Shown piece by piece: positions 43,403-53,007 of a stretch of 61,920 bases of DNA. Source of the DNA: an uncultured Alphaproteobacteria bacterium (lineage in GTDB: Bacteria; Pseudomonadota; Alphaproteobacteria; HIMB59; GCA-002718135). Location of the stretch: assembly GCA_902596065.1 (NCBI GenBank), contig CACJSL010000004.1, positions 1-61,920 on the forward strand, given 5' to 3'. The notes beneath the pieces are model-generated. The model had not been told where the DNA came from. It made no database searches and saw only the letters and a program-made list of their open reading frames with translations. The number at the start of each line of letters is the position of its first letter. Positions within the stretch are counted from its first letter, which is position 1. Position numbers and translations under genes: made by a program.

Positions 43403-44224
43403 TTAGTAATCTAAACTTCCGTAAAAACTTACCTCTGCAGGCCCTGTCATTATTGCTTCATCATTAACTATGTTTATATATAATGATCCTCTTTCTAAAA
43501 TTACCTCAACTTCATTTTCAAGAAGGTCTTTCAATGTTCCAGCATATACTGAAGCACAAGCTCCGCTTCCACAGGCTAGTGTAATTCCAGCACCTCGCTC
43601 CCATACTCTTAATTTAATTTTATTCCTATTTATGATTTCCACAAGCTCAACATTTATTTTGTTAGGAAAAAACTTATGATTTTCTATACTAGGTCCTATA
43701 ACTTCTAAATCCACATCATTTATATTTTGTCCAAAAAAAACTAAATGAGGATTACCAATATTAACAGCTACTCCTTTACTAAAGTCATTTATTTTTATTG
43801 GAACATTCATGGTATCCATATCTTTTATTATGGGGATTTTTTTCCAATTAGTTGTAAGCTTTCCTAAATTGACACTAATATTGTTATCTTTTTGTTTAGC
43901 GACTAAAATTCCAGCATCAGAAAGTATTTTGATATCATTTTTATTTAGCTCTTCAAATAATAATTTTGCTACACATCTTGTTCCATTTCCACAAGCTTCT
44001 GCTTGATCACCACTAGGATTATATATTTTTATTTCAGCATCTATATCAATATCTTTTTTACTGCTGTTATTAATAGTGATTAATTGATCACAACCAGCGC
44101 CACTTTTTCTGTCACTTAATTTGCTTATTAACTCTTTTGTAATGTTAATTTCATTGACTCTTCTATCAATGATGACAAAATCATTACCTAGGCCGTGCAT
44201 TTTGATAAAATTTATTTTTTGCAT
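43403..44224 (-). CDS. dapF: Diaminopimelate epimerase
   Basis: Converts LL- to meso-diaminopimelate for lysine and peptidoglycan. The two catalytic cysteines are in EACGNGTRC and LACGSGACAS. Start chosen at ATG 44224 (MQKINFIKMHGLGNDFVIID), giving 273 residues, the family norm; the track start at 44284 adds 20 residues without homology pattern. First gene of the dapF-mtaB-ftsY-yciB transcript, divergent from ffh. Confidence 0.95.
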   Translation of the reverse strand: MQKINFIKMHGLGNDFVIIDRRVNEINITKELISKLSDRKSGAGCDQLITINNSSKKDIDIDAEIKIYNPSGDQAEACGNGTRCVAKLLFEELNKNDIKILSDAGILVAKQKDNNISVNLGKLTTNWKKIPIIKDMDTMNVPIKINDFSKGVAVNIGNPHLVFFGQNINDVDLEVIGPSIENHKFFPNKINVELVEIINRNKIKLRVWERGAGITLACGSGACASVYAGTLKDLLENEVEVILERGSLYINIVNDEAIMTGPAEVSFYGSLDY

Positions 44225-44351
44225 AAAAATGCTTTTATGACTGTTTTTTCGAAGAATTCCAGTAAAAATTCCATCACTTATCAAATCTTGACTTTAATGC
44301 TCTATTTCAATATGCGTTCCTTAAAATTCATTAAATGAAATTTTATTAACT

Positions 44352-44398
44352 TATCAGTTTTGATAGGTACATCAGCCCACGAGTTTCGTGCCCTGGTG
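44352..44398 (+). ncRNA. Candidate structured leader RNA of ffh
   Basis: Two tandem hairpins in the ffh 5' region. First: TATCA-GTTT-TGATA (44352-44365). Second, G+C-richer: CAUCAG, CC, CACGA, loop GUU, UCGUG, CC, CUGGUG (44370-44398), giving 5 bp plus 6 bp around a symmetrical CC/CC internal loop. One pair is a U-G wobble that only works on the plus strand. It ends 19 nt before the ffh ATG with AAAGG between. I do not recognise it as a known riboswitch; it is far too short for 4.5S RNA. Confidence 0.45.
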
Positions 44399-44417
44399 TG
44401 AAAGGTTATTTGATATT

Positions 44418-45785
44418 ATGTTTGAAACATTAAATGAAAGATTAGAAAAAATTGTCAACTCTATTAGAGGCAAGGCAGTAATTTCAGAGTCAGATCTTGA
44501 TACTACTATGAGAGAAATAAGAATTTCTCTTCTAGAGGCCGATGTAGCTCTTTCAGTAGTTAAGAGTTTTGTAGATAACATAAAATCAAATATTTTAGGT
44601 AAAGAAGTTTTAAAATCAATAAAACCTGATCAAATGATTATTAAATTAGTTCAAGACGAACTAATTAAAATTCTTGGTGATAATAATGAGCCTTTAAATA
44701 TTCAAAAAAATAGTTTAACAAAAATTCTTTTCTGTGGACTTCAAGGATCAGGTAAAACGACAACTGTTGCAAAAATTGCAAATGACATTAAAAAAAATAC
44801 AAAGAAAAAAATTTTATTAGTTTCAGTTGATATTTATCGTCCAGCAGCCCAAGAACAATTAAAGGTATTAGCTAATCAAATTGATGTAGACTTTTATGAT
44901 AGCAAAAACTCTGATTCTGTTAATAATATATTAAGCGAATCATTAAATTTTGCAGAGAAAAATTTAATAGATATTATTTTATTAGACACAGCTGGAAGGC
45001 AAGTCATTGATGAAGCAATGATGAAGGAGTTAAAAGACATAAATGAATTTTTTAGTCCTAATGAAACACTTCTAGTAGCTGATTCTTTAACTGGCCAAGA
45101 TGCAGCAAACATAGCTAAAAGTTTTAGTAATACTGTAAATATTACTGGATCTATTCTAACTAGAATTGATGGAGATGGAAGAGGAGGGGCAGCCTTATCA
45201 ATAAAATCAATAACTGGAGCTCCAATCAAGTTTATAGGTACAGGAGAAAAAATTGATCAACTTGAAGCTTTTTATCCTGAAAGAATAGCTAATAGAATTC
45301 TTGGGATGGGAGACATTGTTTCATTAGTAGAAAAAGCTTCTGAAAATATAGATCAACAAGAAGCAGAAATTTTAGCAAAAAAAATGGCTAAAGGTAATTT
45401 TGATTTAGAAGATTTTGCGAAACAACTTAAGCAAATGGGCAAGATGGGAGGAGTATCAGGTATTATGTCTATGCTACCAGGAATTTCAAAAGCACAAAAA
45501 CTAATGGCTGAAAATAAAATATCAGATGACATGATTAAACATCAGATTGCAATAATTAATTCAATGACAAAAAAAGAGAAATCTAATCCTGATTTAATTA
45601 AAGCATCAAGAAAAATTCGTATCTCCAAAGGATCTGGCACTAGAGTGCAAGATGTAAACAAATTATTAAAACAGTTTCTTCAATCTCAAAAGATGATGAA
45701 AAAAATGAAATCCATGGGAAAAGGCGGTCTTCCAAGTGATTTTATGAATAAATTACAAGGAAAATTACCGCCAAATTTAAATTGA
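44418..45785 (+). CDS. ffh: Signal recognition particle protein Ffh
   Basis: SRP54 homologue, 455 residues from ATG 44418 (MFETLNERLEKIVNSIRGK); the track's GTG start at 44388 lies inside the leader hairpin and is rejected. NG domain: GLQGSGKTTTVAK, DIYRPAAQEQLK, DTAGRQVIDE, TRIDGDGRGGAALS, FIGTGEKIDQLE. M domain: Met-rich KQMGKMGGVSGIMSMLPG and RKIRISKGSGTRVQDVNKLLKQF for 4.5S RNA binding. Heads the ffh-rpsP-rimM-trmD-rplS run. Confidence 0.97.
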   Translation: MFETLNERLEKIVNSIRGKAVISESDLDTTMREIRISLLEADVALSVVKSFVDNIKSNILGKEVLKSIKPDQMIIKLVQDELIKILGDNNEPLNIQKNSLTKILFCGLQGSGKTTTVAKIANDIKKNTKKKILLVSVDIYRPAAQEQLKVLANQIDVDFYDSKNSDSVNNILSESLNFAEKNLIDIILLDTAGRQVIDEAMMKELKDINEFFSPNETLLVADSLTGQDAANIAKSFSNTVNITGSILTRIDGDGRGGAALSIKSITGAPIKFIGTGEKIDQLEAFYPERIANRILGMGDIVSLVEKASENIDQQEAEILAKKMAKGNFDLEDFAKQLKQMGKMGGVSGIMSMLPGISKAQKLMAENKISDDMIKHQIAIINSMTKKEKSNPDLIKASRKIRISKGSGTRVQDVNKLLKQFLQSQKMMKKMKSMGKGGLPSDFMNKLQGKLPPNLN

Positions 45786-45802
45786 TTTAGAAAGGAAAAA
45801 AT

Positions 45803-46240
45803 ATGCCAGTTAGAATTAGACTATCAAGAGGGGGAGCAAAAAAAAGACCATATTATAGAATAGTTGTTGCAGACTCTAGGCGTGCCAGAGATGGTAAATT
45901 TATTGAACAGATAGGTACATATAACCCAATGTTAACAAAAGATAATCCAGAAAGAGTAAAAGTAGATTTAGACAAAGCAAAAGATTGGATTGGAAAAGGT
46001 GCACAACCAAGTAACAGAGTTCAGTTGTTTTTAAGCTCTATGGGTGTTGGAGAAAAACCTATTATTACTGAAAAAACAAAAAAACATCTTCCAAAGAAAA
46101 AAACAAAAGAAAAATCTGAAGAAAAACCTGCAGAAGTTAAAGCAGAAGAAAAACCTGCAGAAGCTAAAGCAGAAGAAAAACCTGCAGAAGCTAAAGCAGA
46201 AGAAAAACCTGCAGAAGAAAAACCTGCAGAGGAGAAGTAG
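45803..46240 (+). CDS. rpsP: 30S ribosomal protein S16 with long repetitive C-terminal tail
   Basis: Core S16 occupies about residues 1-85: [64 protein letters not shown]. It is followed by ~60 residues of low-complexity Lys/Glu/Ala/Pro sequence ending in EEKPAEAKA-type repeats. Total 145 residues versus roughly 80-110 in most bacteria. AGAAAGGA-like RBS precedes the ATG. The tail is coded by a 27-bp tandem repeat. Confidence 0.96.
   Translation: MPVRIRLSRGGAKKRPYYRIVVADSRRARDGKFIEQIGTYNPMLTKDNPERVKVDLDKAKDWIGKGAQPSNRVQLFLSSMGVGEKPIITEKTKKHLPKKKTKEKSEEKPAEVKAEEKPAEAKAEEKPAEAKAEEKPAEEKPAEEK
46118..46230 (+). repeat. 27-bp tandem repeat inside rpsP
   Basis: Three consecutive 27-bp units (46118-46144, 46145-46171, 46172-46198) begin GAAGAAAAACCTGCAGAAG and differ at only one position; a fourth, partial and modified unit follows. 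They encode [40 protein letters not shown]. Near-identity at the DNA level points to recent slippage or unequal exchange rather than ancient divergence. Confidence 0.9.
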
Positions 46241-46276
46241 AAATTATAAATTTTAAATATTTAATAGTTAAGTAAA

Positions 46277-46786
46277 ATGAAAAAAAATCAATTGGTTCTC
46301 GTTGGCTCTTTTGGCAACCCCAGAGGTTTAAAGGGCGATATAAGTATCAATATTTTTATGTCTAATTTAAAATCTTTTAAAATGTTAAAAGAATTTTTTT
46401 TAGAAGAAAATAAAACAATTTTACATTTTACTTATTTTAAAAAAATAGGATCTAAATATATAGCTAGTTTAGATAAATGCTGTGATAGAAACACTGCATT
46501 ATCATTTAAAGGAAAAAATATTTACTCTTATAGAAAAAACTTTCCAAAATTAAAAAAAAAAGAGTTTTATTCTTCAGATTTAATTGGTTGTAAAGTTACA
46601 AATACAAAAAATAAGTTTCTTGGAATTGTTAAAGATTTAAAAAATTTTGGAGCAGGTGATTTACTTGAAATTTATGATGAAAAGAAAAAGATTTTTTTTA
46701 TTCCAATGGATAAAAATAACATTGTAAGCGTTGATATTGTAAATAATATCATAATTACTGATCCTTTATTGGGGCTTATAGACTGA
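46277..46786 (+). CDS. rimM: Ribosome maturation factor RimM
   Basis: 169 residues; assists 30S maturation near S19. LVLVGSFGNPRGLKGDISINIF is the RimM N-terminal signature, followed by a PRC-barrel-like second domain with FYSSDLIGCKVTNTKNKFLGIVKDLKNFGAGDLLEIY and FFIPMDKNNIVSVDIVNNIIITDPLLGLID. Its stop overlaps the trmD start (TGATG). Confidence 0.93.
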   Translation: MKKNQLVLVGSFGNPRGLKGDISINIFMSNLKSFKMLKEFFLEENKTILHFTYFKKIGSKYIASLDKCCDRNTALSFKGKNIYSYRKNFPKLKKKEFYSSDLIGCKVTNTKNKFLGIVKDLKNFGAGDLLEIYDEKKKIFFIPMDKNNIVSVDIVNNIIITDPLLGLID

Positions 46787-47496
46787 TGTTAGATATTAAA
46801 ATATTAACTGCTTACCCTAATATGTTTCCTGGGACATTGAATCATTCTTTAATTGGAAGCGCATTAAAAGAGAAAAAATGGACGCTTGAAGTGATTAATT
46901 TACATAATTTTGGTTACGATAATAATAAAAGTATTGATGATGAGCCTTTTGGAGGTGGTCCTGGCATGATTATTCGTGCTGACGTAGTAGAAAAAGCCTT
47001 ACTTTCTATAGAATATCCAAATAATATTAAGAGAAAATTGATATATTTAACTCCTTCAGGCAAGCCATTAAAACAAGCAAATTTATTAGAATTTTCAAGA
47101 TTTGACCAATTAATTATACTTTGTGGGAGATTTGAGGGGGTAGACCAGAGAGCAATAAATGTTTTAGATTTCACAGAAATTAGCATTGGAGATTATATTT
47201 TAATGGGAGGAGAAACAGCAGCTCAAGTATTAGTTGAAGGTTGTATTCGTTTGCTTCCTGGAGTATTAGGGCAACCTAAAAGTTTATTAGAAGAAAGTTT
47301 TTCTAATGACCTTTTGGAGTATCCGCATTATACCAGACCTAAAGTTTGGAAAGATACTAATAACAATAATCATGAAATTCCTGAAGTTTTAATTTCAGGT
47401 CATCATGAAAAGATTAAAGAGTGGAGATTAAAAAAGTCTATTGAGAGAACTAAAATAACTAGACCAGATTTATTAATTAAAGACAAAAAAGCATAA
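46786..47496 (+). CDS. trmD: tRNA (guanine-N1)-methyltransferase
   Basis: Makes m1G37 in tRNAs using SAM through a trefoil-knot SPOUT fold. 236 residues. [96 protein letters not shown] and [13 protein letters not shown] are canonical. Translationally coupled to rimM by TGATG; rplS follows 8 nt later. Confidence 0.97.
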   Translation: MLDIKILTAYPNMFPGTLNHSLIGSALKEKKWTLEVINLHNFGYDNNKSIDDEPFGGGPGMIIRADVVEKALLSIEYPNNIKRKLIYLTPSGKPLKQANLLEFSRFDQLIILCGRFEGVDQRAINVLDFTEISIGDYILMGGETAAQVLVEGCIRLLPGVLGQPKSLLEESFSNDLLEYPHYTRPKVWKDTNNNNHEIPEVLISGHHEKIKEWRLKKSIERTKITRPDLLIKDKKA

Positions 47497-47504
47497 GGAA
47501 AAAA

Positions 47505-48125
47505 ATGAATAATTTATTAGAAAAATTTGAAAAAAAACAAATTGAAAATCTTACTTCAAAAAAAAGAATTCCTGCTTTTCGTCCTGGAGATACAATCAAG
47601 GTGACTTTAAAGATTACTGAAGGTGATAAATCGCGTCTACAATCTTTTGAAGGAATGTGCATTTCAAGAAAAAATAATTCAGTTAATTCAAAATTTACTT
47701 TAAGAAAAATTTCTCATGGTGAAGGCGTAGAAAGAGTATTTCCTCTTTTTGGTGCTAACATAGATAAAATAGAAGTTATACGTAAAGGTAATGTTAAAAG
47801 AGCTAAATTATATTATCTTCGTGATCGAACAGGGAAAAGTGCTCGAATTGCAGATCGCGATAGAGGTGATGAAATTGATCAATATGCGATGATGGCAGAA
47901 AAACCAATATCAGAAGAAAGTTCTAAAGAAACTTCAATCGAAGCAAACCAAACTGAATCAATAGAACAAAGCGCTGAACCTAAAGTGGAAGAAGAACAAA
48001 TAAAAAAAGAAGCAACTGAGCAACCTGTTAATGAAGAAAAAAAAGAAGATACGCAAAAAGAATCAGTAAAATCAGAAGCTTCTGCTGAAGAAACTGAAAA
48101 AAAAACGGATGAGCAATCCAAATAA
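47505..48125 (+). CDS. rplS: 50S ribosomal protein L19 with long acidic C-terminal tail
   Basis: Core L19 is about residues 1-120: [57 protein letters not shown]-type [25 protein letters not shown]. It is followed by ~85 residues rich in Glu, Lys, Ser and Thr ([20 protein letters not shown] onward). Total 206 versus about 115-130 usual. The last 17 nt overlap the leuC start, tying ribosomal and leucine genes. Confidence 0.96.
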   Translation: MNNLLEKFEKKQIENLTSKKRIPAFRPGDTIKVTLKITEGDKSRLQSFEGMCISRKNNSVNSKFTLRKISHGEGVERVFPLFGANIDKIEVIRKGNVKRAKLYYLRDRTGKSARIADRDRGDEIDQYAMMAEKPISEESSKETSIEANQTESIEQSAEPKVEEEQIKKEATEQPVNEEKKEDTQKESVKSEASAEETEKKTDEQSK

Positions 48126-49512
48126 TAAAACATTATTTGATAAAATTTGGTCTCATCATCTTGTCCACCAACAAGAAGATGGTACTTGTCTAATATATAT
48201 TGATCGTCATTTAGTTCACGAGGTAACAAGCCCTCAAGCATTTGAGGGTTTGAGAGACAATAATAGAAAAGTACATCGTCCTGAAAGTACCTTTGCTGTT
48301 GCTGATCATAACGTTCCTACCTCCGATAGATCTAAGGGTATTGATAATGAAGAAAGTAGAATACAAGTAGAAACACTAGAAAATAACTGTAAAGAATTTG
48401 GAGTTACTTTATTTCCTCTTTTAGATAAACGACAAGGTATAGTTCATATAGTCGGTCCCGAACAAGGTATTACTCAGCCAGGAATGACTATTGTATGTGG
48501 AGATAGTCACACTGCCACACACGGTGCTTTTGGTGCACTTGCTTTTGGAATAGGCACGAGTGAAGTAGAACATGTTTTAGCTAGTCAGACTCTTATTCAA
48601 CAACCTGCAAAAAATATGAAGATTGCTGTTAATGGAAAATTAAAATCTGGGGTTACAGCAAAAGATATTATTCTTCATATTATAGGCGTAATTGGTACAG
48701 CTGGAGGAACAGGTTATGTTATTGAATATACTGGTGATGCAATTCATTCACTTAGTATGGAAGGACGTATGACTATATGTAATATGAGTATAGAAGCTGG
48801 AGCAAGAGCTGGACTAATTGCCCCTGATCAAAAAACCTTTGATTATATTAAAGATAGACCATATGCACCTAAAGGATCAGAATGGGAAAAGGCCATTGAA
48901 TTTTGGAAGTCCTTACCTTCTGATGATGATGCAAAATATGATAAAGAAATAAATATTAATGCTGAAGACATTGCTCCTCAAATAACTTGGGGAACTAGTC
49001 CTCAAGATGTTGTGCCAATTAATGGAAAGGTTCCAAACCCTTCATCTGTTGAAGATGTTAATAGAAAAAAAGCAATTGAGCGATCACTTGAATATATGGG
49101 CTTAGAACCAGATCAAGAAATAAATGAAATTAAAATTGATAAGGTGTTTATTGGATCATGTACAAACGGTAGAATCGAGGACCTAAGAGAAGTTGCAAGA
49201 GTAGTTAAAGGAAAAAAAGTAAGTGTTGATTCAATGATTGTTCCTGGATCCGGTCTAGTAAAAGAGCAAGCAGAGAGTGAAGGATTAGATAAAATTTTTA
49301 TTGAAGCTGGCTTTGATTGGAGAGAACCAGGATGTTCAATGTGTTTAGCTATGAATCCAGATCAATTAAAACCAAGAGAAAGATGCGCTTCAACATCAAA
49401 TAGAAATTTTGAAGGAAGACAAGGCAGAGAAGGTAGAACACATTTAGTTAGTCCAGTTGTTGCTGCTGCATCTGCAATTAAAGGCTCATTTGCTCAGGAG
49501 ACTGATTTATAA
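48109..49512 (+). CDS. leuC: 3-isopropylmalate dehydratase large subunit
   Basis: Second step of leucine synthesis (2- to 3-isopropylmalate), [4Fe-4S] enzyme with LeuD. 467 residues. [88 protein letters not shown] and [15 protein letters not shown] supply substrate-binding and cluster cysteines. ATG lies within the end of rplS; the stop overlaps the leuD ATG by one base. Confidence 0.97.
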   Translation: MSNPNNKTLFDKIWSHHLVHQQEDGTCLIYIDRHLVHEVTSPQAFEGLRDNNRKVHRPESTFAVADHNVPTSDRSKGIDNEESRIQVETLENNCKEFGVTLFPLLDKRQGIVHIVGPEQGITQPGMTIVCGDSHTATHGAFGALAFGIGTSEVEHVLASQTLIQQPAKNMKIAVNGKLKSGVTAKDIILHIIGVIGTAGGTGYVIEYTGDAIHSLSMEGRMTICNMSIEAGARAGLIAPDQKTFDYIKDRPYAPKGSEWEKAIEFWKSLPSDDDAKYDKEININAEDIAPQITWGTSPQDVVPINGKVPNPSSVEDVNRKKAIERSLEYMGLEPDQEINEIKIDKVFIGSCTNGRIEDLREVARVVKGKKVSVDSMIVPGSGLVKEQAESEGLDKIFIEAGFDWREPGCSMCLAMNPDQLKPRERCASTSNRNFEGRQGREGRTHLVSPVVAAASAIKGSFAQETDL

Positions 49513-50114
49513 TGGACAAATTCATAACTTTAAAAGGTATTGCAGCTCCCCTCCCTATGATCAATGTTGATACAGATATGATCATACCAAAACAATTTTT
49601 AAAAACAATTAAACGTTCTGGTTTGGGAAAAAATCTTTTTCATGAATTAAGATTTGATATGCAAGGTAATATAAAAAATGATTTTGTCTTAAATTGGGAT
49701 CCTTATAAAAAAGCAACTATTCTTATCGCAGGTGATAACTTTGGCTGTGGTTCAAGTAGAGAACATGCGCCTTGGTCTTTATTAGATTTTGGATTTAAGT
49801 GTATTGTTGCCCCAAGTTTTGCTGATATTTTTTATAATAATTGTTTTAAAAATGGCATTCTTCCTATTCGCTTAAATCAAGAAAAAGTGAATATATTAAT
49901 GACAGAAGCAAAAAATAAAAATCAATTAACCATAAATCTTGATGAGCAAATAATCATTTTAGAAGATGAAAATGCTATTGAGTTTGATATTGATCCCTTT
50001 AGAAAAAAATGTTTGATAGAAGGCCTTGATGATATTGGTTTAACACTTCAAAAAAAAGATAAAATTTCTAAATATGAAGAAAATATTAAGTCATCTCATC
50101 CTTGGATAATATAA
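49512..50114 (+). CDS. leuD: 3-isopropylmalate dehydratase small subunit
   Basis: 200-residue swivel-domain partner of Leu[72 protein letters not shown] and CFKNGILPI are diagnostic. TAATG coupling with leuC; one base before leuB. Confidence 0.97.
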   Translation: MDKFITLKGIAAPLPMINVDTDMIIPKQFLKTIKRSGLGKNLFHELRFDMQGNIKNDFVLNWDPYKKATILIAGDNFGCGSSREHAPWSLLDFGFKCIVAPSFADIFYNNCFKNGILPIRLNQEKVNILMTEAKNKNQLTINLDEQIIILEDENAIEFDIDPFRKKCLIEGLDDIGLTLQKKDKISKYEENIKSSHPWII

Positions 50115-50115
50115 A

Positions 50116-51228
50116 ATGAGTAATAAAAAAATTCTTATTTTGCCTGGCGATGGTATTGGCAATGAGGTTATGGCTGAAGTTCTCAAAATTATTGATTGGA
50201 TGGAGAAAACCAAATCTATATCTTTTGATATTTCTGAGAGATTAGTTGGTGGAGCTGCATATAACAAAGAAGGTAACTCTATTAGTGATGAAACAATGCA
50301 GATTGCTTTGGACTCAGATGCTGTTTTATTTGGTGCAGTAGGTGGGCCTAAATGGGAAAATGTCGAAAGAGAAAAAAGACCAGAAGCTGCGTTATTAAGA
50401 TTAAGGAAAGATTTAGACCTTTTTGCAAATTTAAGACCTGCTGTTGTATTAGATGCTTTAGCAGAATCTTCTTCTTTAAAATCAGATTTAGTAAAGGGAT
50501 TAGATATATTAATTGTCCGAGAATTAACAAGTGGAGTGTATTTTGGCCAGCCAAGAGGTATTTCTAAAATTAGTGATACAGAAAGTAAAGCTATCGATAC
50601 TCAAGCTTATACCACATCTGAAATTGAGAGAGTTTCAAGAGTTGCTTTTGATTTAGCAAAATTGAGAAGAAATAAAGTTTCATCAGCTGAAAAATCTAAT
50701 GTAATGGAAACTGGATTATTTTGGAGAAATATTGTTACTGATTTACATAAAAAAGAATATGATTCGGTCAATCTTGAACATATCTTAGCTGATAATTGTG
50801 CAATGCAACTTGTTCGATATCCTAAACAATTTGATGTTATTCTAACAGACAATCTTTTTGGTGATTTACTTAGTGATACTGCTGCAATGTTAACCGGTTC
50901 ACTTGGTATGCTACCATCAGCGTCACTTGGATCATTAAAGGAAAATGGCTCTAGAGCGGCCATGTACGAACCAGTTCATGGAAGCGCGCCAGATATAGCC
51001 GGTCAATCAAAAGCAAATCCTCTCGCAATGATTATGAGTTTTGCTATGATGCTTAAATATAGTTTTAATATGCAAGAGGATAGTGAACTAGTTGAGAAAG
51101 CTGTGCAAAATGTTTTATTAAAAGGTCTTAGAACTGCAGATATTAAAGACGGTGCAAAAAAAATAATTTCTACTAAAGAAATGGGCGATGCTGTAATAGA
51201 GGAATTAAAAATATTATCAGGAAATTAG
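50116..51228 (+). CDS. leuB: 3-isopropylmalate dehydrogenase
   Basis: NAD-dependent oxidative decarboxylation giving 2-oxoisocaproate, third leucine step. 370 residues. [86 protein letters not shown] and [19 protein letters not shown] are present in order. Contiguous with asd (no gap). Confidence 0.97.
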   Translation: MSNKKILILPGDGIGNEVMAEVLKIIDWMEKTKSISFDISERLVGGAAYNKEGNSISDETMQIALDSDAVLFGAVGGPKWENVEREKRPEAALLRLRKDLDLFANLRPAVVLDALAESSSLKSDLVKGLDILIVRELTSGVYFGQPRGISKISDTESKAIDTQAYTTSEIERVSRVAFDLAKLRRNKVSSAEKSNVMETGLFWRNIVTDLHKKEYDSVNLEHILADNCAMQLVRYPKQFDVILTDNLFGDLLSDTAAMLTGSLGMLPSASLGSLKENGSRAAMYEPVHGSAPDIAGQSKANPLAMIMSFAMMLKYSFNMQEDSELVEKAVQNVLLKGLRTADIKDGAKKIISTKEMGDAVIEELKILSGN

Positions 51229-52269
51229 ATGACACGAAAATATAATATAGCAGTTGCAGGAGCAACAGGAGCAGTTGGCAGTGAAATAATTCAAATTTTA
51301 GAACAAAGAAATTTTCCAATTGATAATCTTTATTTACTTGCATCATCAAAATCTAAAGGTAAAAAATTAGAATTTAAAGACAAGGAGATTATTGTTGAAG
51401 ATTTGACTGAATTTGATTTTTCAAAAGCTCATATAGGTTTGTTTTCTCCAGGTGGTAAAATTTCAGCTGAATATGCTCCTAAAGCTGCTAATGCTGGATG
51501 TATAGTTATTGACAACACTTCTCATTTTAGAATGCAAAGAAATATTCCTCTAATAGTTCCTGAAGTTAATGCAAATACTCTAGAAGAATTTTTTCAAGAT
51601 GAAGAAAGAATAAATATCATTTCAAACCCGAATTGCTCAACAATTCAAATGGTGGTTGCTTTAAAACCACTTCATGAAAAATCAATCATAAATAGAGTTG
51701 TAGTTTCAACATATCAAGCTGTATCAGGAGCAGGCAAAACAGGAATGGATGAGTTATTTAATCAAACTCAAAATGTGTATGCAAATCAAGAATTAAAAAA
51801 AGAAAAGTTTACCAAACAAATAGCTTTCAATGCAATTCCTCATATAGGTGCTTTTTTAGAAAACGGTAATACTGAAGAAGAGCAAAAAATGATTGATGAA
51901 ACAAAAAAAATTTTAGATGAAGGAATTAAAGTCTCAGCAACATGTGTTAGAACAGCAGTGTTTATTGGTCATTCAGAAGCTATAAATATTGAATTTGATT
52001 CCCCAATGGATTCTAAAGAGGCTCATGATATTCTATCTAATTCTGATGGTATTTCAGTTATTGATCATAGAAAAGATGAGGGATACGTAACTCCTGTTGA
52101 AATAGCTGGTGAAGATAAAGTTTATATAAGTAGAATTAGAAATGATGATACAATTGATAATGGTTTAAGTTTGTGGGTTGTATCAGATAATCTTCGTAAG
52201 GGAGCTGCCTTAAATGCTGTTCAGATAGCTGAAACTATAATAAAAGATTATGATCAGTATATTCAATAA
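51229..52269 (+). CDS. asd: Aspartate-semialdehyde dehydrogenase
   Basis: Reduces aspartyl phosphate to aspartate semialdehyde for Lys/DAP, Thr and Met. 346 residues. NADP loop VAGATGAVGSEIIQILEQRNFP, catalytic Cys in SNPNCSTIQMVVALKPL, TYQAVSGAGKTGMDEL, NAIPHIGAFLENGNTEEEQKM, and VFIGHSEAINIEF with the catalytic histidine. Directly follows leuB, completing the amino-acid end of this operon; it feeds the DapF pathway encoded nearby. Confidence 0.97.
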   Translation: MTRKYNIAVAGATGAVGSEIIQILEQRNFPIDNLYLLASSKSKGKKLEFKDKEIIVEDLTEFDFSKAHIGLFSPGGKISAEYAPKAANAGCIVIDNTSHFRMQRNIPLIVPEVNANTLEEFFQDEERINIISNPNCSTIQMVVALKPLHEKSIINRVVVSTYQAVSGAGKTGMDELFNQTQNVYANQELKKEKFTKQIAFNAIPHIGAFLENGNTEEEQKMIDETKKILDEGIKVSATCVRTAVFIGHSEAINIEFDSPMDSKEAHDILSNSDGISVIDHRKDEGYVTPVEIAGEDKVYISRIRNDDTIDNGLSLWVVSDNLRKGAALNAVQIAETIIKDYDQYIQ

Positions 52270-52287
52270 ATTAGTTTTTTTAATATT

Positions 52288-52935
52288 GTGAACGACAAAA
52301 TTCATTTAAATTTATCTAAACCTTTTGGTCCAAGTTTGGGTAAAGTAAATATTCCTGAAAACTTAATTATAAAAATTAATAATTATATAGATGAAATAAT
52401 AGAAAAAGACAAAGAAGCTGCTCAGCTTAATGACTATGGATCAAGCTTAGCAGGTCAAGTAAAACAAGAAATCAGATTACCAAAAGAAATAGTAGAAGGT
52501 GAACTCTTAGATTATCTTATTAGCATTTCAAAAACATATGTTAAATTGTCTTGTGGACAGGAAATAACTAAATTTGAACTAATGTCTGCTTGGGTTGTAA
52601 GACAATTTGAAAATGAATATAATCCTGCCCATGTACATGGAGGCCATCTTTCAGGTGCTGGATATCTTAAATTACCAGATACTTTTGGAGAAACAATTCA
52701 AGAAAATAAAAAAAATGTTCATGGAAATATAAATTTTATTCATGGAACTGAACAATTTCTTTCCAAGGGCGCTTTATCAGAAAAACCACGTGTGGGAGAT
52801 TTTTATATTTTTCCTCATTATCTATTTCATTCAGTAAATCCTTTTATAGGATCAGGAGAAAGAAGATCTTTGTCATTTAATGCAAAAATTGATGAAGAAA
52901 TTTTTAGTGTTCATAGTCATAGAACAAAAAAATAA
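52288..52935 (+). CDS. Putative 2OG-Fe(II) oxygenase
   Basis: 215 residues, GTG start. MSAWVVRQFENEYNPAHVHGGHLSGAGYLKLPD and DFYIFPHYLFHSVNPFIGSGERRSLSFNAKI follow the small oxygenase family in which a HxH/HxxxS strand is followed by FPxxLxHxVxP and an R.S.SFN end (PF13759-like, common in marine bacteria and phages). A hydroxylase acting on protein or metabolite is inferred; substrate unknown. Nineteen nt after asd; fifth 2-oxoglutarate oxygenase in the window. Confidence 0.75.
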   Translation: MNDKIHLNLSKPFGPSLGKVNIPENLIIKINNYIDEIIEKDKEAAQLNDYGSSLAGQVKQEIRLPKEIVEGELLDYLISISKTYVKLSCGQEITKFELMSAWVVRQFENEYNPAHVHGGHLSGAGYLKLPDTFGETIQENKKNVHGNINFIHGTEQFLSKGALSEKPRVGDFYIFPHYLFHSVNPFIGSGERRSLSFNAKIDEEIFSVHSHRTKK

Positions 52936-53007
52936 TAAAATTTTTTAGAAGCTTAAACCTTTACTTTGTCTAACGTAAATTTCAAATAGAAAATTTATGG
53001 CAACTAG

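Noticed and set aside
44388-44417. GTG start for ffh with N-terminal MPWCERLFDI
   Set aside because: The codon lies inside the leader hairpin, and the family N-terminus matches MFETLNERL at 44418.
46118-46230. Possible CRISPR-like array
   Set aside because: The 27-bp units are head-to-tail with no spacers and lie in frame inside rpsP.
46044-46256. 70-aa Lys/Gln/Leu-repeat ORF overlapping rpsP
   Set aside because: It is the +1-frame shadow of the 27-bp repeat; S16 explains the DNA.
50352-50567. 71-aa basic ORF in leuB, with an antisense companion at 50348-50554
   Set aside because: Both are shadows of strongly conserved leuB sequence.
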